Shown here: one piece after another, positions 62,907-64,000 of the stretch
How the letters are laid out: every line of letters starts with the position of its first letter
Numbering within the stretch: the first letter of the stretch is position 1
Assembly (NCBI RefSeq): GCF_014831675.1
Contig: NZ_VJXY01000012.1
Span: 107,040 to 171,039 of the forward strand
DNA: 64,000 nt
Direction: 5' to 3'
Origin: Komarekiella delphini-convector SJRDD-AB1
Lineage (GTDB): Bacteria; Cyanobacteriota; Cyanobacteriia; Cyanobacteriales; Nostocaceae
The notes under the pieces: generated by a model
Seen by the model: the letters and a program-made list of their open reading frames with translations, nothing else
What the model was told of the DNA's origin: nothing
Databases searched by the model: none
Position numbers and translations under genes: made by a program

Positions 62907-62955
62907 TAAGCACTTTAGTGCTTAAAAAATCAAGGACTAAAGTCCTTACTACAAA
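62903..62955. repeat. Dispersed palindromic repeat family B, copy 2 (reverse orientation)
   Basis: Reads GTAGTAAGCACTTTAGTGCTT, an A-rich spacer, then CAAGGACTAAAGTCCTTACTAC, the reverse complement arrangement of the copy at 5350-5402. It begins at the trpD stop codon (62904-62906). Confidence 0.85.
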
Positions 62956-63032
62956 CACGTATGACTATCAAAATTACTGTGATAGACCACCAGCGCTAAT
63001 AGCTAACTAATTAAACAATACAGGAAAAGAAA

Positions 63033-63896
63033 ATGATTGTAGTACTTAAGAGCGGTACGCCTGCTGATGAAGTTACTCGGCTGAGCAAAGAACTGAGTGA
63101 CGCTTGGGGAGTAAAAGTAGAAAAAAGCGTTGGCAAACATAAAGTTGTTCTCGGAATGATTGGCGAAACTGCAACCCTTGATCGGTTGCAAATTCAGAAG
63201 TTTAGTCCTTGGATTGAGGAAGTATTGCGCGTGGAAAAACCTTTCAAGCGGGTTAGTCGAGAATTCCGACATGGAGAAGCCAGCGAAGTTGTTGTACCCA
63301 CACCTAATGGTCGCGTCTATTTCGGAGAACATCATCCTTTGGTGGTAGTGGCTGGGCCTTGCTCTGTCGAGAACGAAGAGATGATTGTGGAGACAGCAAA
63401 GCGGGTTAAAGCAGCAGGAGCAAAGTTTCTGCGTGGGGGAGCTTACAAACCTCGGACTTCACCTTATGCGTTTCAAGGACATGGTGAGAGTGCTTTGGAT
63501 TTATTGGCAGCAGCGCGTGAAGTTACAGGTTTGGGTATCATCACAGAAGTTATGGATACTGCCGATTTAACAGCAGTAGCCAGAGTAGCTGATGTGATCC
63601 AAGTGGGAGCGCGAAATATGCATAACTTCTCGTTGCTGAAGAAGGTAGGCGCTCAAGATAAACCTGTACTACTCAAGCGCGGTATGTCTGCCACAATTGA
63701 CGAGTGGCTGATGGCAGCAGAATATATCTTGGCATCAGGAAATCCCAATGTGATTCTTTGTGAACGCGGAATTAGAACTTTTGACGGCAAATATGCCCGC
63801 AATACTTTAGATTTATCAGTACTTCCAGTATTGCGATCGCTCACTCACCTGCCAATTATGATTGATCCTAGTCATCAATACTCCGGACAAAATTAG
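63033..63896 (+). CDS. aroG: DAHP synthase (type I-beta), C-terminally truncated
   Basis: The first ~283 residues match the AroF/AroG I-beta family: an N-terminal ACT-like ferredoxin domain (VVLKSGTPADEVTRLSKEL), then VVAGPCSVENEEMIVETAKRV, KFLRGGAYKPRTSPYAFQG, EVMDTADL, IQVGARNMHNFSLLKKVG, PVLLKRGMSATIDEWLMAAEYI, GIRTFD and PIMIDPSH. Family members (about 340 aa) continue after DPSH for another ~60 residues with the metal-binding and barrel-closing parts. Here the frame ends QYSGQN-stop and no other frame resumes, so the gene is broken at this motif by insertion or rearrangement. It would feed chorismate to the pathway; activity of this form is doubtful. Confidence 0.88.
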   Translation: MIVVLKSGTPADEVTRLSKELSDAWGVKVEKSVGKHKVVLGMIGETATLDRLQIQKFSPWIEEVLRVEKPFKRVSREFRHGEASEVVVPTPNGRVYFGEHHPLVVVAGPCSVENEEMIVETAKRVKAAGAKFLRGGAYKPRTSPYAFQGHGESALDLLAAAREVTGLGIITEVMDTADLTAVARVADVIQVGARNMHNFSLLKKVGAQDKPVLLKRGMSATIDEWLMAAEYILASGNPNVILCERGIRTFDGKYARNTLDLSVLPVLRSLTHLPIMIDPSHQYSGQN

Positions 63897-64000
63897 GCGG
63901 TAATAACGCCGTAAGACCGTAGGTTTTGGTAGTTAGGATGGGATTTAATTATAGTCGGCGAGAGTCCTAACGTTGAAATAAAGGTGTCGAGCAAATGGTC
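63880..64000. other. Unassigned sequence at window edge, after the aroG break
   Basis: From the break after DPSH to the window end no homology could be seen in any frame. It contains GGCG/CGCC and GTTAGGA/TCCTAAC (about 63933 and 63972) inverted pairs, so it might fold. It could be the end of a mobile element or intron inserted in aroG, but lacks the GTGYG start of group II introns and recognisable group I motifs. Confidence 0.4.

Noticed and set aside
63880-64000. Group II or group I intron at the aroG break
   Set aside because: No GTGYG-type 5' end, no catalytic core motifs and no clear pairing with the upstream exon could be found in the visible 121 bases; left as unassigned.
1-64000. tRNA, rRNA or riboswitch genes
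   Set aside because: No cloverleaf with GTTCRANNC arm, rRNA motif or known riboswitch core was recognised on either strand by eye; a covariance search would be needed to exclude small RNAs.

Overview
The window comes from a filamentous, heterocyst-type cyanobacterium, most likely Nostoc or a close relative. Three things point there: the HIP1 octamer GCGATCGC is frequent throughout; heptanucleotide tandem repeats and small palindromic repeats typical of Nostocales are scattered between genes; and about 23 kb is a scytonemin (UV-sunscreen) gene cluster whose order closely follows the one known from Nostoc punctiforme. No rRNA, tRNA, CRISPR array, phage or complete insertion sequence was seen.

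Layout. (1) 0.6-5.2 kb: small hypothetical genes, a DOPA-dioxygenase family gene, a decayed CHAT-protein N-terminus directly in front of a TpsB/FhaC-type outer-membrane secretion protein, and a class II aldolase. (2) 5.4-19.7 kb: an exopolysaccharide locus. galE and a polyprenyl-phosphate sugar transferase lie on the minus strand, and diverge across a 1.1 kb AT-rich region from a plus-strand run of Wzc-like co-polymerase/kinase, Wzx-like flippase, methyltransferase, three GT4 glycosyltransferases, a Wzy/ligase-like protein and a possible glycoside hydrolase. (3) 19.8-31.7 kb: a mixed accessory/stress region with KGG-repeat protein, DUF2808, DoxX, DUF3140 + DUF2945, MerR + aldo/keto reductase, S41 peptidase, zinc peptidase, TetR + GST, and a MATE pump. 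It also holds a MITE-like repeat and an ABC-ATPase fossil. (4) 31.9-38.0 kb: a PAS/PAS/GAF histidine kinase, a DOMON-like protein, a NahK-like sugar kinase, a Uma2-family protein and an AGE-family epimerase. (5) 38.1-63.9 kb: the scytonemin locus. A divergent PAS histidine kinase and a REC-AraC response regulator are followed by a 1.5 kb intergenic region with three related repeats, then scyA-scyB-scyC-scyD-scyE-scyF, tyrA, a DsbA-like gene, an EboD-like sugar-phosphate cyclase, an EboF-like phosphodiesterase, trpE(G), trpC, trpA, trpB, trpD and a DAHP synthase gene.

How the scytonemin genes fit together. DAHP synthase feeds chorismate; TrpE(G), TrpD, TrpC, TrpA and TrpB make tryptophan; a T-protein-like TyrA makes p-hydroxyphenylpyruvate. 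ScyB oxidatively deaminates tryptophan to indole-3-pyruvate, ScyA (ThDP-dependent) couples the two keto acids, and ScyC cyclises the product. ScyD, ScyE and ScyF are secreted beta-propeller proteins that all end in a PEP-CTERM-like sorting tail, in line with the last steps happening outside the cytoplasm.

Most notable anomalies: three ~120 bp-spaced repeats in front of scyA; a perfect 18 bp hairpin that begins before the scyC stop codon and is repeated elsewhere; EboD/EboF-like genes inside the scy operon; a DAHP synthase reading frame that breaks off at the conserved DPSH motif next to unexplained sequence at the window edge; and many dispersed repeats that sit flush with stop codons or are carried in frame inside proteins (Wzc-like, histidine kinase, TrpE, TrpD).
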